From: CAYRVX01 sp964642165
GTDB taxonomy: Bacteria > Planctomycetota > Phycisphaerae > SM23-33
Length of the DNA stretch: 64,000 nt
Assembly: GCA_964642165.1 (NCBI GenBank)
Contig: CAZXOC010000001.1
Coordinates: 18,119 to 82,118, forward strand
Direction: 5' to 3'
Shown here: piece by piece, positions 8,541 to 17,819 of the stretch
How the letters are laid out: every line of letters starts with the position of its first letter
Numbering within the stretch: the stretch's first letter is position 1
Notes under the pieces: generated by a model
What the model was told of the DNA's origin: nothing
The model's input: the letters and a program-made list of their open reading frames with translations, nothing else
Databases searched by the model: none
Program-made: the position numbers and the translations under genes

Positions 8541-11186
8541 TCAGCCCTGGAGCTTCTCGCGGAAGTAGCGGTGGTACAGCCACGACGCCGCGACCAGCAG
8601 CGTGCCGAGGCACAGGAACGACAGGACGCGGTAGACCGTCTCGACCTTGGCCATGTCCACCAGGAAGACCTTCCCCAGCGTGACGGCGAAGAGCCCCATC
8701 GCCAGGTAGCGCGGCGACCGGCGCGAGCGGACGAAGCCCAGGACCATCAGCGCGGCGGCGTAGACGGCCCACCAGACCGACCAGGCGGTCTGCTTCGCCT
8801 GGAAGGGGTCGTCCCAGGTCATGCGGCCGGATTCGAAAAAGCGGTCGATCTCGAAGCTGCCGGCGTAGACGACCAGCAGCGCGGCGAGCACGCCTGCGGT
8901 GGTCACCACGACCGTGGTGAAGCTCTCGTGCCATGGCAGCGTGATGCGAGCCCGCAGCAGGCGAGCGTGGACCGCCAGCAGCACCGCCACGGCGAGGCCC
9001 GCGGCGCACTGCCAGTTGGCCAGCGGCCCGGGGCGCGTGTCCGGGCCGTACACCGCCCGCAGGCCGAGCGTGTCGAAGCCGACCCACTTGACCGCCGCCA
9101 GCAGCAGCGCGATACCCGCCAGCGCGCTCAGCCAGCCGCTGCGGCGCCAGAGCCCCACGGCCGCGAGGACCGCGGCGAGGCCCAGCCAGGACCACGTGGC
9201 CCCGGGCGTGGGCAGCTCGACGGCCGTACGCACCGCCAGTACGCCGAACGCCGCGGCGACCATCGCCATCGCCAGCAGCCGCTCGGACTGCTCCTCGAAC
9301 ATGGCCTCGCCGAAGCGCAGGATCGCTGCCGCGATCAGCAGCGCCGCCGCCAGCGCCGCCGCCAGCAGCAGGCCGAAGGTCACGTCCGTCCCGAGCAGCA
9401 CGAAGGCCGTCTCGCGCATGGCCGGGTCGTTGGGCAGGCTGGAGGCGAAGAAGTGCACGACGGCGAGGGCCAGGACGATCGGCGGCGTGATCAGCAGCAG
9501 CAGGTTCCGCAGCCGCCGGGCGAGGAACATCACGACGACGCCCTGGACGGCCCAGGCCAGCGGGACGCTGGCGTGGTCGAAGTGGATGGGCACGGCCAGC
9601 GTCAGCAGCACGAGCCCCTGGCCGAGGAAGAAGTACCCGAGCACGCGCCGCTTGGCGGCGAGCCAGACGGCCACCGATAGTCCGACGGCCGCCGCCCCGA
9701 CGCCCGCGGCGTACGGGCCCATCCACGTGGGATACTCCCCCCGGAGCAGGCCGTAGGTCGCCCCGAACATGCCCGCCAGCGCCAGCGACGACAGCGCCGC
9801 GTGCAGGAACTCGTTCATCGCCCGCCGCTTCCAGAACGCCCGCAGGAGGACGGGCGCCGAGACGGCCGCGAAGAGCACCCACGTCCAGTTCGACAACAGC
9901 CACCGGTCGGCCAGGGCCATCTTCTCGTGGTGGAGGTAGATGATCTGGCAGAACACGCCGACGGCCGACCACCCCAGCGCGCCGGCGGAGAGCGAGTCCC
10001 AGTTGCGCCACAGGCCCACGGCTTGAAGGACGACCACCAGCGCCAGCACCCCGGCGAAGAACCACGCCGCGGGCATCGCCTCGATCATGAACAGCCACAG
10101 CACCGTGGCGGCCGAACCCGCGGCGATCAGCACGACCTTTCCCCAGACGGCCTTCAGCCGCTCGAGAGCCGACCCGAGACAGACGTACGCCAGGAACTCC
10201 GCGAACAGCAGCCAGCCGAACCGCGTGGTCTGCGGCCAGGCCGCCGCCTCGAAGTGCTGGTAGAACCAGCCGGCGAAAATGACGACCGTGCCCGCCAGCG
10301 CGAGCGGCCCGAGGGCCCCCCAGGCCTTCCACAGCGCGACGCCCAGGAAGCCCGCGTTGACGAGCAGCACGTAGCACATCAGGAAGGTCTGGCGGTTCTC
10401 GCCGGTGCTCAACAGCGCGGGCGTGGCGAACGCGCCGATCAGGGCGACGACGGAGGTGGAGAGCATCCGCGTCTGGAGCGACAGGCCCACCGCCACGGCC
10501 GTCACGAGGCACATCAGCACGAACGCCGGCACCGTGCCGATGAGGCGGTACCAGCCGTTGGGGCTGGCCACGAAGGCCACGAAGTACAGCAGGACGACCC
10601 CGCCGCCCATGATCCCGGCCGCGAAGAGGCGCAGCTTCCGCCGAAGCAGCGCCCACTCGCCGAAGGCGATCATGAGCAGCCCGACGGCGGCGCCGGTCAG
10701 GACGCGAATCGTCGGGCTGATCCACCCGCGCTCGATGGCGTACTTGAAGAAGAACACCCCGCCGACCAGCAGCACGCCCACGCCGACGAACAGCATCCAG
10801 CGGGTGCCGAGGACCTGCTCGAGGGACTGCGCGGGCTTTGGGGGCTCGGCGGCGGGTGTGACAACCGCTGTGACGGGCTCCGCGGCTGCGGGGGGCACGC
10901 CCGGCTCGGGCGCGGCTGGCGCGGCGGGTATGGCGGTCTCGACCGGGGCTTCCTCCGCCGGCGTCAGGATGACCGGCTCGTCGCCCGGAGCCGCCTGGGG
11001 GGAAGAAGGCTGGGGGTATTCGGCGGCTCGCGAGGGTGCCTGCAGCGGAAGCGCAGGGGGCTCGGGCGCCGCCACGCGCCGCTGGAGGTCGTAGACGGCC
11101 TCCTCGAGGCGGCTGAGGCGTCCTCGAAGGGCGCGAACGGCCAGCAGAAGCTCTCCAAGGGACGGCGGCTGCTCCGGTTCGTCCAT
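8541..11186 (-). CDS. DUF2339-type multi-pass membrane protein
   Basis: An 881-residue protein from the ATG at 11186 (MDEPEQPPS); an ATG at 11216 is the main alternative, and neither has a strong ribosome site. Residues 10-40 form a short amphipathic or coiled segment (LLLAVRALRGRLSRLEEAVYDL). A proline/alanine-rich linker follows to about residue 120, and then about two dozen hydrophobic helices run to the C-terminus, beginning at LGTRWMLFVGVGVLLVGG. This layout and the EQVLGTRW entry sequence match DUF2339 membrane proteins of unknown function. The gene converges on the radical SAM gene with a 36-base spacer, so it is not part of that operon. A transport or envelope role is plausible but unproven. 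Confidence 0.85.
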   Translation of the reverse strand: MDEPEQPPSLGELLLAVRALRGRLSRLEEAVYDLQRRVAAPEPPALPLQAPSRAAEYPQPSSPQAAPGDEPVILTPAEEAPVETAIPAAPAAPEPGVPPAAAEPVTAVVTPAAEPPKPAQSLEQVLGTRWMLFVGVGVLLVGGVFFFKYAIERGWISPTIRVLTGAAVGLLMIAFGEWALLRRKLRLFAAGIMGGGVVLLYFVAFVASPNGWYRLIGTVPAFVLMCLVTAVAVGLSLQTRMLSTSVVALIGAFATPALLSTGENRQTFLMCYVLLVNAGFLGVALWKAWGALGPLALAGTVVIFAGWFYQHFEAAAWPQTTRFGWLLFAEFLAYVCLGSALERLKAVWGKVVLIAAGSAATVLWLFMIEAMPAAWFFAGVLALVVVLQAVGLWRNWDSLSAGALGWSAVGVFCQIIYLHHEKMALADRWLLSNWTWVLFAAVSAPVLLRAFWKRRAMNEFLHAALSSLALAGMFGATYGLLRGEYPTWMGPYAAGVGAAAVGLSVAVWLAAKRRVLGYFFLGQGLVLLTLAVPIHFDHASVPLAWAVQGVVVMFLARRLRNLLLLITPPIVLALAVVHFFASSLPNDPAMRETAFVLLGTDVTFGLLLAAALAAALLIAAAILRFGEAMFEEQSERLLAMAMVAAAFGVLAVRTAVELPTPGATWSWLGLAAVLAAVGLWRRSGWLSALAGIALLLAAVKWVGFDTLGLRAVYGPDTRPGPLANWQCAAGLAVAVLLAVHARLLRARITLPWHESFTTVVVTTAGVLAALLVVYAGSFEIDRFFESGRMTWDDPFQAKQTAWSVWWAVYAAALMVLGFVRSRRSPRYLAMGLFAVTLGKVFLVDMAKVETVYRVLSFLCLGTLLVAASWLYHRYFREKLQG

Positions 11187-11385
11187 GGCGTCCCGTTCCT
11201 GCGGAGCGGACGGCATCGGCTCGCCAGACGCCGTGCCGCCTCGGTGTGCGATCACCCTCGTGTCGGACCAGGACCGCTGTACAGACACCGCCGATTACCC
11301 CGTGCGGATGGGCATTTGTCAAGGCGCTGGCCGACGGCGCGCCGAGGACGTCGACATCCCCCCTTGCGACGGCACGACGGCGGCG

Positions 11386-11598
11386 TCAGACGCTCGCCAT
11401 GGCCTGGACGTGGCGCCAGTCGAGATGGTTGTTCTCGATGCCCGTCAGCAGTCCGTGGTCGTCGGGGACGTACAGGACCGTGGCTCGATCGAGGGCTTGG
11501 CTGTGGCCGGCCGCGGCGCCGGCGGCGGGCTCGGCGACGGCCGGGCCGGCGTAGGGGACGTGGGCGACGGAGGGGGGACAACTGATGGCCGAAGACAT
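11386..11598 (-). CDS. possible small protein, 70 residues, no known family
   Basis: A short frame from the ATG at 11598, preceded on its strand by GAGGAAAACACGC, a plausible ribosome site. The product starts MSSAISCPPSVAHVPYAG, has an alanine-rich middle and ends in a region that looks like ordinary protein (TVLYVPDDHGLLTGIENNH). There is no signal peptide or membrane helix. In GC-rich DNA such frames arise by chance, so this is only a candidate. It lies between the DUF2339 gene and the giant gene, in about 840 bases with no other gene. Confidence 0.3.
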   Translation of the reverse strand: MSSAISCPPSVAHVPYAGPAVAEPAAGAAAGHSQALDRATVLYVPDDHGLLTGIENNHLDWRHVQAMASV

Positions 11599-11688
11599 GC
11601 GTGTTTTCCTCGAAGACGCTGGACGAACCGGTCGTTGGACTCGGTCGGGGCGACGGATCCGCCGCCGGCCGGGCCGTTGCCGACTGCC

Positions 11689-11710
11689 CGGGGGCGGGTT
11701 CCCGCCCCCG
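11689..11710. other. perfect 10-bp inverted repeat with a TT loop
   Basis: CGGGGGCGGG, TT, CCCGCCCCCG: a complete 10-base-pair stem. There is no T tract, so it is not a classical intrinsic terminator. It lies in the gene-poor stretch before the giant gene and could be a transcript hairpin or a protein-binding site. Confidence 0.5.
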
Positions 11711-11876
11711 ACCTGGGTCATATCGGCAGCGGGGCGGCCGCCGCTGCACCCATTTCGCGGGGCGAGCGGCCGGCTCGGGTCGCCTGGCGGCCTGCCGCAG
11801 GCGCGAGACAATCCCTTGTCGCGCCGCCGCTTCCGGGCTCCTCACGGTCAAATGGCTCCTTAATTCACTTCCGTCC

Positions 11877-11905
11877 TTGACTTAGGATACACCTGCCGGT
11901 ACAAT
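11877..11905 (+). promoter_or_regulatory. sigma70-type promoter of the giant surface-protein gene
   Basis: TTGACT at 11877-11882 and TACAAT at 11900-11905 are separated by exactly 17 bases, each one base off consensus. Transcription would begin near 11912, giving a leader of about 115 bases before the ATG at 12027. The block is AT-richer than its surroundings. This is one of the best promoter matches in the window. Confidence 0.65.
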
Positions 11906-12026
11906 ACCCTCGTGCCTGGATTCCGCCCGCTTGATGAGTTGCCAAGGCACCCATTCCCAAAGAGTTGATGTGTCGTAAAAGGACGGAGAGTCACTGTCCG
12001 GCGAGGGCTACCCCGCGCCATCTCTC

Positions 12027-15000
12027 ATGGCAGAAAGGGCCATTGCTATGCTGCCCGAACGTCACCGCCGCGCACGGTCTGTGTTCTTTGAGCCGCTGGA
12101 GCCCCGGCTGCTCTTGTCGGCCAGCAACGAAGGGCAGGAGGCCATCCTCGGCCCCATTCCGTTCGAGTTCTCACTCGACATCGCCTCGGACCACGAGCTG
12201 AGCGATCCGAACCTCGACGGCGACGAGGCCTTCGACCCCGGCGACGTCTATTGGTCGGACAGCGACCCCATCGACCGGCCGGGGCGCGACGGCTTCAAGG
12301 ACGACGAGGCGATCTTCGACAAGGACCCCTGGCCGAACCCGCCCGATCCGGAAGGCGAGACGGCCGTGCCCGTCGGCGACGGCAGCGCCGAGGAGTACGC
12401 CAACTACTTCGACCTCGACGCCCACGACGAGATCGACGCCTCGCTGCTGGAAATCGGCGGCGAAGGGGACTACATCCCGCGCTTCCCCTCGCAGACGATC
12501 TTCCCGCCCAAGTACCTGATGGTCTCCTACGACGACGACCGGGCGCCGGGCTGGCCGGACAAGGACGTTCCGGTCGCCCAGCCTTCACCGGCGGGCAAGA
12601 CGTACGGCACGACGGACGGCAGGGACGAGATCGTCGGCTTGACGCTGGACTCGGCGGTCGCCCCGGCCCACGTGGTCCACACGTACGGCGTCGCCAGCGA
12701 GGTCGAGGTCCACGAGAGCCTCGCGCCCAATCCCGATCGCACCGAAGAGGACGACGATGACGTCGACTCGCTGGACCTCGTGCCCCACGAGCTGCGAGAG
12801 AAGCTCTTCCGGTACTTCAGCGCCGACCACGAGGCCCACAAGGGGCTGGATCCGGCCAGCATCTACCAGGTGACGGGGTCCGGGCCGGTCCCGGTGATCC
12901 GCGGCGCGGAGGACCTCGGCCTGGAGGAAGGCACGGACGTCGACGCGTTCGAGTTCGCGTGGCTGGACCTGTGGGGCAAGGAGAAGGTCCTCGGCGTGCT
13001 GTTCAGCGTGGACGAGAACGACCGGCTGACGGGGGCCGACGAGTCGGGCGGGCTGAACCCGCGCATGGTCTACGCGTCTCCGCTGGACGGCACGCACGCC
13101 GAGATGCTCGCCAAGGCGCTTCCCGACGACGTCGACGCCCTGACGCTGTGGCGCGAGCCGCTGACGGAGGAGGACCTGGACTTCGGCGACGCGCCGGATT
13201 CGCCCCGGATGGCGAGATACCCGACGCTGCTGGCCCACGACGGGGCCCGGCACGCGCTCGGGGGGCCGTGGCTGGGCGATGACAGGGACGGGCCCGACCT
13301 CGACGCCGACGGCCAGCCCGACCCGTACGCCCAGGGCGACGACAAGCTCGACGGCAACGACGACGAGGACGGCGTCTCCATGCCCTACATGGTGCAGGGC
13401 ACGCCGACGACCATCAAGGTGCTCGTCAACGGCGGCGGGGGCGCCGTGCAGGTCTGGGTTGACTGGAACGCCGACGGCGACTGGAACGATCTCGGCGAGT
13501 ACGTCTTCAACAAGCCCCTGGCGGACGGCGTGCACGGGATCGACGTCACGCCGCCGATCGGTGCCGCCGTCGGCAGGACGTTCGCCCGCTTCCGGATCAG
13601 CGGCGAGGGCGACCTGCTGCCGTGGGGGCAGGCCCCCGACGGCGAGGTGGAGGACCACGCCCTCGACATCCGCCAACGCTTCGACGTGCCGGACCCGCTG
13701 GAGCCGAACGACGAGCTGGTCGCGGCGATCGACCTGGGCTCGGTCAGCCAGGTGCGCCGCGGGCTGGGGCTCCACATCGAGGGCGACGAGGACTGGTACT
13801 CCTGGACGCCCCCCAGCAGCGGCCCGGCGAACTTCGACATCCGCTTCAGCCCGAACGACGGCGACCTCGACCTGGCGCTGTACGACGCGGACGGCAACTG
13901 GCTGGCCGGGTCGAACATGTCGGGCAGCGACTACGAGCACATCGAGTGGGACGTCGAGGCGCAGCAGACCTACTACGTCCAGGTCCGGGCCCACGAGATG
14001 CTGCTGGCCCATCCGTACTACGAGCTGGAGCTGGCCGATCTGGGCGACAGGGAGAACTTCGCCGTCCTGTTCAGCGGGGGCGTCAAGGCGAAGTCGAACC
14101 ACTCGCGCTACTACGACAGCACGCGGCGGCTCTACGAGATCCTGGTGGACGATCTCAACCTGGATCCGAACAACATCTACGTGCTCTACGCCGACGGCAC
14201 CGATCCGGGAGACGACCAGAACCCGCCCGGCGCGGGCCCCTACATCAACTCGGACATGACCTACGCGACGAACGTCCTCACGGCCACCGAGGCCAATCTC
14301 CAGACCACGCTGACGAGCACGCTGCCTCCCCTGGTCGACGGCAACGACCACTTCCTCTTCTGGTCGTTCGACCACGGCGACGGCATCCACATGGAGAACA
14401 GCTACCCGTACAACACGTACCACTACGACCCGAACGCCGACACGATCTTCGACGAGGAGGTCCTCAACGGCTGGGGCCAGACCGAGGAGGTGGAAGACCA
14501 GGACTTCCGCAGTTGGCTGGGCCAGGTCGGCGCGGGGCACTACACGATGGTGCACGGGCAGTGCTTCGCCGGCGGCATGCAGGACGACCTGCTTCCGCTG
14601 TCGTCCATCGCGTTCTCCATGGCCGCGACGAACCACTACGAGTTCAGCTACAGCGACGCCTTCGTCGACGCCTTCGCCGACGCGCTGGAGAACGGGCATA
14701 CCAACACCCACGACGCGTACGTCTACGCCCACGACCACGACGGCTATGCGGCGACGCGAGGCACGTATCCCGACAACGGGGGAGCCTACACCAGCGGCGT
14801 GGAACACCCCTGGGCCAGCGGGACCAACAACTTCCAGATCTTCGCCACCCCCGTCAACGAACTGCCCTTCATCGCGGAAGTGCGGCAGCTCAAGATGCGC
14901 CCGCTGTGGGAGATGATGGAGATCCCGTGGGAGAAGATGATGGCCGCCGCCGAGGCGTGGGACCCCGACGGCGACGCCCTCGGCTTCCGCGTCGAGGCCG

Positions 15001-17664
15001 TGCACCACGGCACGCTCACCAAGGGCGGCGAGCCGGTGATCCCCGGCAAGACGCTGCTGCGCTACGGCGAGAGCCTGGAGTGGCACCGGCCGATGCCGAT
15101 GGACGAAGGGCCCACGCAGGACGTCATCGACGCCTTCACCATCCGCGCGGACGACGGCAAGACGGTCTCCGACAAGGCCGTCAACGTCCCCATCGACCTG
15201 GGCGAGCCGACGGGCGTCGAGGCCGTCGACGACGCGGCGAGCACCGAGGAGGACACCCGCGTCGAGGTCGACGTCCTCGCCAACGACAAGGGCGAGGGCC
15301 TGCTGACGGTCATCCGCGTGGGCCAGCCCGCCCACGGCACGGTGGAGCTGCTCAAGGGACGAGTCTTCTACACGCCCGCGCGGGACTACCACGGCCGGGA
15401 CAAGTTCACGTACGTCATGCAGGACGAGTCCGGCGAGACGGGCGAGGCCACCGTGCTCATGACGGTCAAGCCCGTCAACGACGCGCCGGTGGCGGGGGAC
15501 GACTACTTCGTCGTCCCCATGGACAGCCAGGACAACGAGCTTCCCGTCGTCTGGGACGGCTTCTGGAGCGACGTCGACCCGGAGGGCGACCCGCTGACCG
15601 TCCGCCGCGTCACCGACCCCAAGCACGGCACGCTGACCGTGGACGCCGACGGCGGCTTCCTCTACACGCCCGACCCGGGCTATACCGGGCCGGACAGCTT
15701 CCTGTACGTCGCCAACGACGGGCAGGCCGACTCCACCGAGGCGGAGGTCACCCTCGACGTCGAGCCGATGGACTTCGGCGACGCGCCGGACAGCCGGCAG
15801 ACGCCGCGCTATCCGACGCTGGCCATCCACGACGGCGCGCGGCACGAGATCCGCGGGCCCTGGCTGGGCGACGATCGCGACGCCCCGGACGTTGACGGCG
15901 ACGGCATGCCTGAGCCCTTCGCCCGCGGCGACGACACGTTCGACGGCAACGACGACGAGGACGGCGTCCGCATCCCGCCCATGGTCCAGGGCATGGCGGC
16001 GACCATCGAGTACCTCGTCAACGGGGGCGGCGGCGTGGTGGATGCGTGGATCGACTGGGACCGCGACGGCAAGTGGGCCGAGCCGGACGAGCGCCTGCCG
16101 ATCGCGGGCTTTCAGGGGGGCGGCCCGCACACCGTTACGGTGGCGGTGCCGGACGACTCGGTGACCGGCAGGACGTACGTGCGGTTCCGGATCAGCCGGC
16201 AGGGCGGGCTGATGCCGCACGGCCCGGCGCCCGATGGCGAGGTCGAGGACCACGTGGTCCACATCCGCCGGCAGCTCGATCCCGACCCGCTCGAGCCGCA
16301 CGACGACCCGAGCGCCGTGGTGGACCTGGGCATCCTCGGCCAGACGCGCTTGGGCCTGGGCATCCACAAGCCCGGCGACGAGGACTGGTTCTCCTGGACC
16401 GCCCTGAACGACGCCACGCTCGACCTGAGCATCTTCTTCGACCACGAGCTGGGTGACCTGAAGCTGGCCCTGTACGACGCCGAGGACCCCGGGAAGCCGC
16501 TGGCGGAGTCGAACTCGCCGACGGACGACGAGCGCATCGTCTGGGAGGTCCAGGGCGGCAACGAGTACCTCGTCAAGGTGTACGGCGTCGACGACGCCGT
16601 CGTGCAGCCGTACTACGACCTGGAGTTCCTGCTGTTCGGCGACAGCGAGAACTACGTCCTGCTGTTCAGCGGCGGCGTGGACGCGTACAACAACCGCCAG
16701 CGCTACTACGACAGCACGGAGCGGCTGTACGAGGTTCTCACCGACGAGTACGACATCCCGGACGACCACATCTACGTGCTCTTCGCCGACGGGACGGACC
16801 CGGCGGCGGACCAGCACCTCGATTCCGGCGGGTACATCAACTCGGACATGTCCTTCGCGACGAACGTCCTGTCGGCCACGCGGGCCAATCTCGAGGCCAC
16901 GCTGAGCACGACGCTGGGCGGGCTGGTGGACGGCAACGACCACTTCCTGTTCTGGTCCTTCGACCACGGCGGCGGGACGAACCCGACCGAGGACGCGGGC
17001 GCCGCAACGATCTTCGGCGAGGAAGTGCTCAACGGCTGGGGCTGGACGCAGGACGTCGACGACGACGAGCTGGCCGACTGGCTCAACGACGTGTACGCGG
17101 GGCATACCACCGTCGTGTTCACCCAGTGCTACGCCGGCGGCATGCTGGACGACCTGCTGCCGATGACGTCCACGGCGTTCGGCATGGCGGCGACGAACCA
17201 CTACGAGTCCAGTTGGGGCGACGCGTTCGCCGAGGCGTTCACCGACGCTCTGGAGGACGGGCACGACCACGCGTACGACGCCTATGTCTACGCGCACGAC
17301 CACGACATCTACGCCGAGACGCGGGGGACGTATCCGGACAACGAGGGGACCTACGCGTCGTATACCGAGCACCCGTGGGCCAGCTCCACGGAGAACTTCC
17401 CCATCTTCTACCAGGAGGCGGAGTTGTCATTCCTCCACGTGGTCCACGCCCTGAAGTACCTGCCGTGGTGGGAGAAGCTGGTCATCACGTACGACATGCT
17501 GTCCGCCGCGGCCGACAGCGGCAAGCCGGCGGAGTTCAAGCCCGCGGAGTTCTCCGACTTCCGGGTCGAGTCGGTGCTCGCCGGCATGTTGATGAAGGAC
17601 GGCAACGCGGTCGTCCCGGGCGAGACGATCCTGCACTATGGCGAGAGCATGGAGTGGTACCCGG
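12027..17664 (+). CDS. giant LEPR-XLL surface protein, part 1 (N-terminus to first N run)
   Basis: The first 1,879 codons of a giant exported protein. The N-terminus carries FFEPLEPRLLLS at residues 20-31, the LEPR-XLL motif found at the start of large planctomycete surface proteins. ATG 12027 has no clear ribosome site; ATG 12048 follows AGAAAGGG by 8 bases and may be the true start. An acidic unknown region (about 35-380) is followed by two similar superblocks. Block one: GEVED (385-548), pre-peptidase C-terminal-like domain (555-672), clan CD peptidase-like domain (675-942) and tandem-95/cadherin-like repeats (945-1246). Block two: GEVED (1247-1415), pre-peptidase domain (1418-1537) and a second peptidase-like domain (1539-1798). 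The frame reaches the N run in mid-codon and continues at 17765 once the 55-base duplicate is collapsed. Aspartate and glutamate are abundant, suggesting calcium binding. Confidence 0.9.
14050..14850 (+). other. first legumain/caspase-like (clan CD) cysteine peptidase module
   Basis: Within part 1, residues about 675-942. It opens ENFAVLFSGGV, with a Rossmann-like strand, and has YYDSTRRLYEILVDDLNL and NIYVLYADGTDP. The likely catalytic histidine is in FWSFDHGDG (H783) and the likely cysteine in HGQCFAGGM (C846), matching the His-Gly and Xaa-Cys order of clan CD (legumain, caspase, gingipain). The preceding domain (DPLEPNDE ... YYVQV) resembles the pre-peptidase C-terminal domain that accompanies secreted peptidases. 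Activity is inferred from motifs only. Confidence 0.65.
16640..17420 (+). other. second legumain/caspase-like (clan CD) cysteine peptidase module
   Basis: Within part 1, residues about 1539-1798. It parallels the first module: ENYVLLFSGGV, YYDSTERLYEVL, HIYVLFADGTDP, FWSFDHGGG with H1647, and TQCYAGGML with C1701. The catalytic pair is kept although surrounding residues have drifted, so both copies appear to be under selection. A pre-peptidase-like domain (DPLEPHDD onward) again stands just before it. Confidence 0.65.
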
Positions 17665-17819
17665 NNNNNNNNNNNNNNNNNNNNNNNNNNNNNNNNNNNN
17701 NNNNNNNNNNNNNNNNNNNNNNNNNNNNNNNNNNNNNNNNNNNNNNNNNNNNNNNNNNNNNNNNGTCGTCCCGGGCGAGACGATCCTGCACTATGGCGAG
17801 AGCATGGAGTGGTACCCGG
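17610..17819. other. assembly join: 100-N run flanked by an identical 55-base duplicate
   Basis: Bases 17610-17664 are identical to 17765-17819, with exactly 100 N between. Removing the N run and one copy (155 bases) shifts the frame by two, precisely what is needed to join the frame of part 1 to the frame of part 2. The gap is therefore almost certainly a scaffolding artefact between contigs overlapping by 55 bases, and the gene is intact here. Confidence 0.9.

Noticed and set aside
8541..11186. Membership of the DUF2339 gene in the AmmeMemoRadiSam operon
   Set aside because: It is on the opposite strand and convergent with the radical SAM gene.
12585..17372. A 1,595-codon open frame on the minus strand inside the giant gene, and similar very long antisense frames at 2842-6834, 19241-24763 and 35433-39416
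   Set aside because: They mirror real plus-strand or neighbouring genes, are full of Arg/Ala/Val/Gly/His/Asp in the pattern given by complementing GC-rich codons, and show no motifs, starts or ribosome sites.
17665..17764. Frameshift or split gene at the first N run
   Set aside because: The 55-base duplicate on both sides and exact frame restoration after its removal show an assembly artefact.
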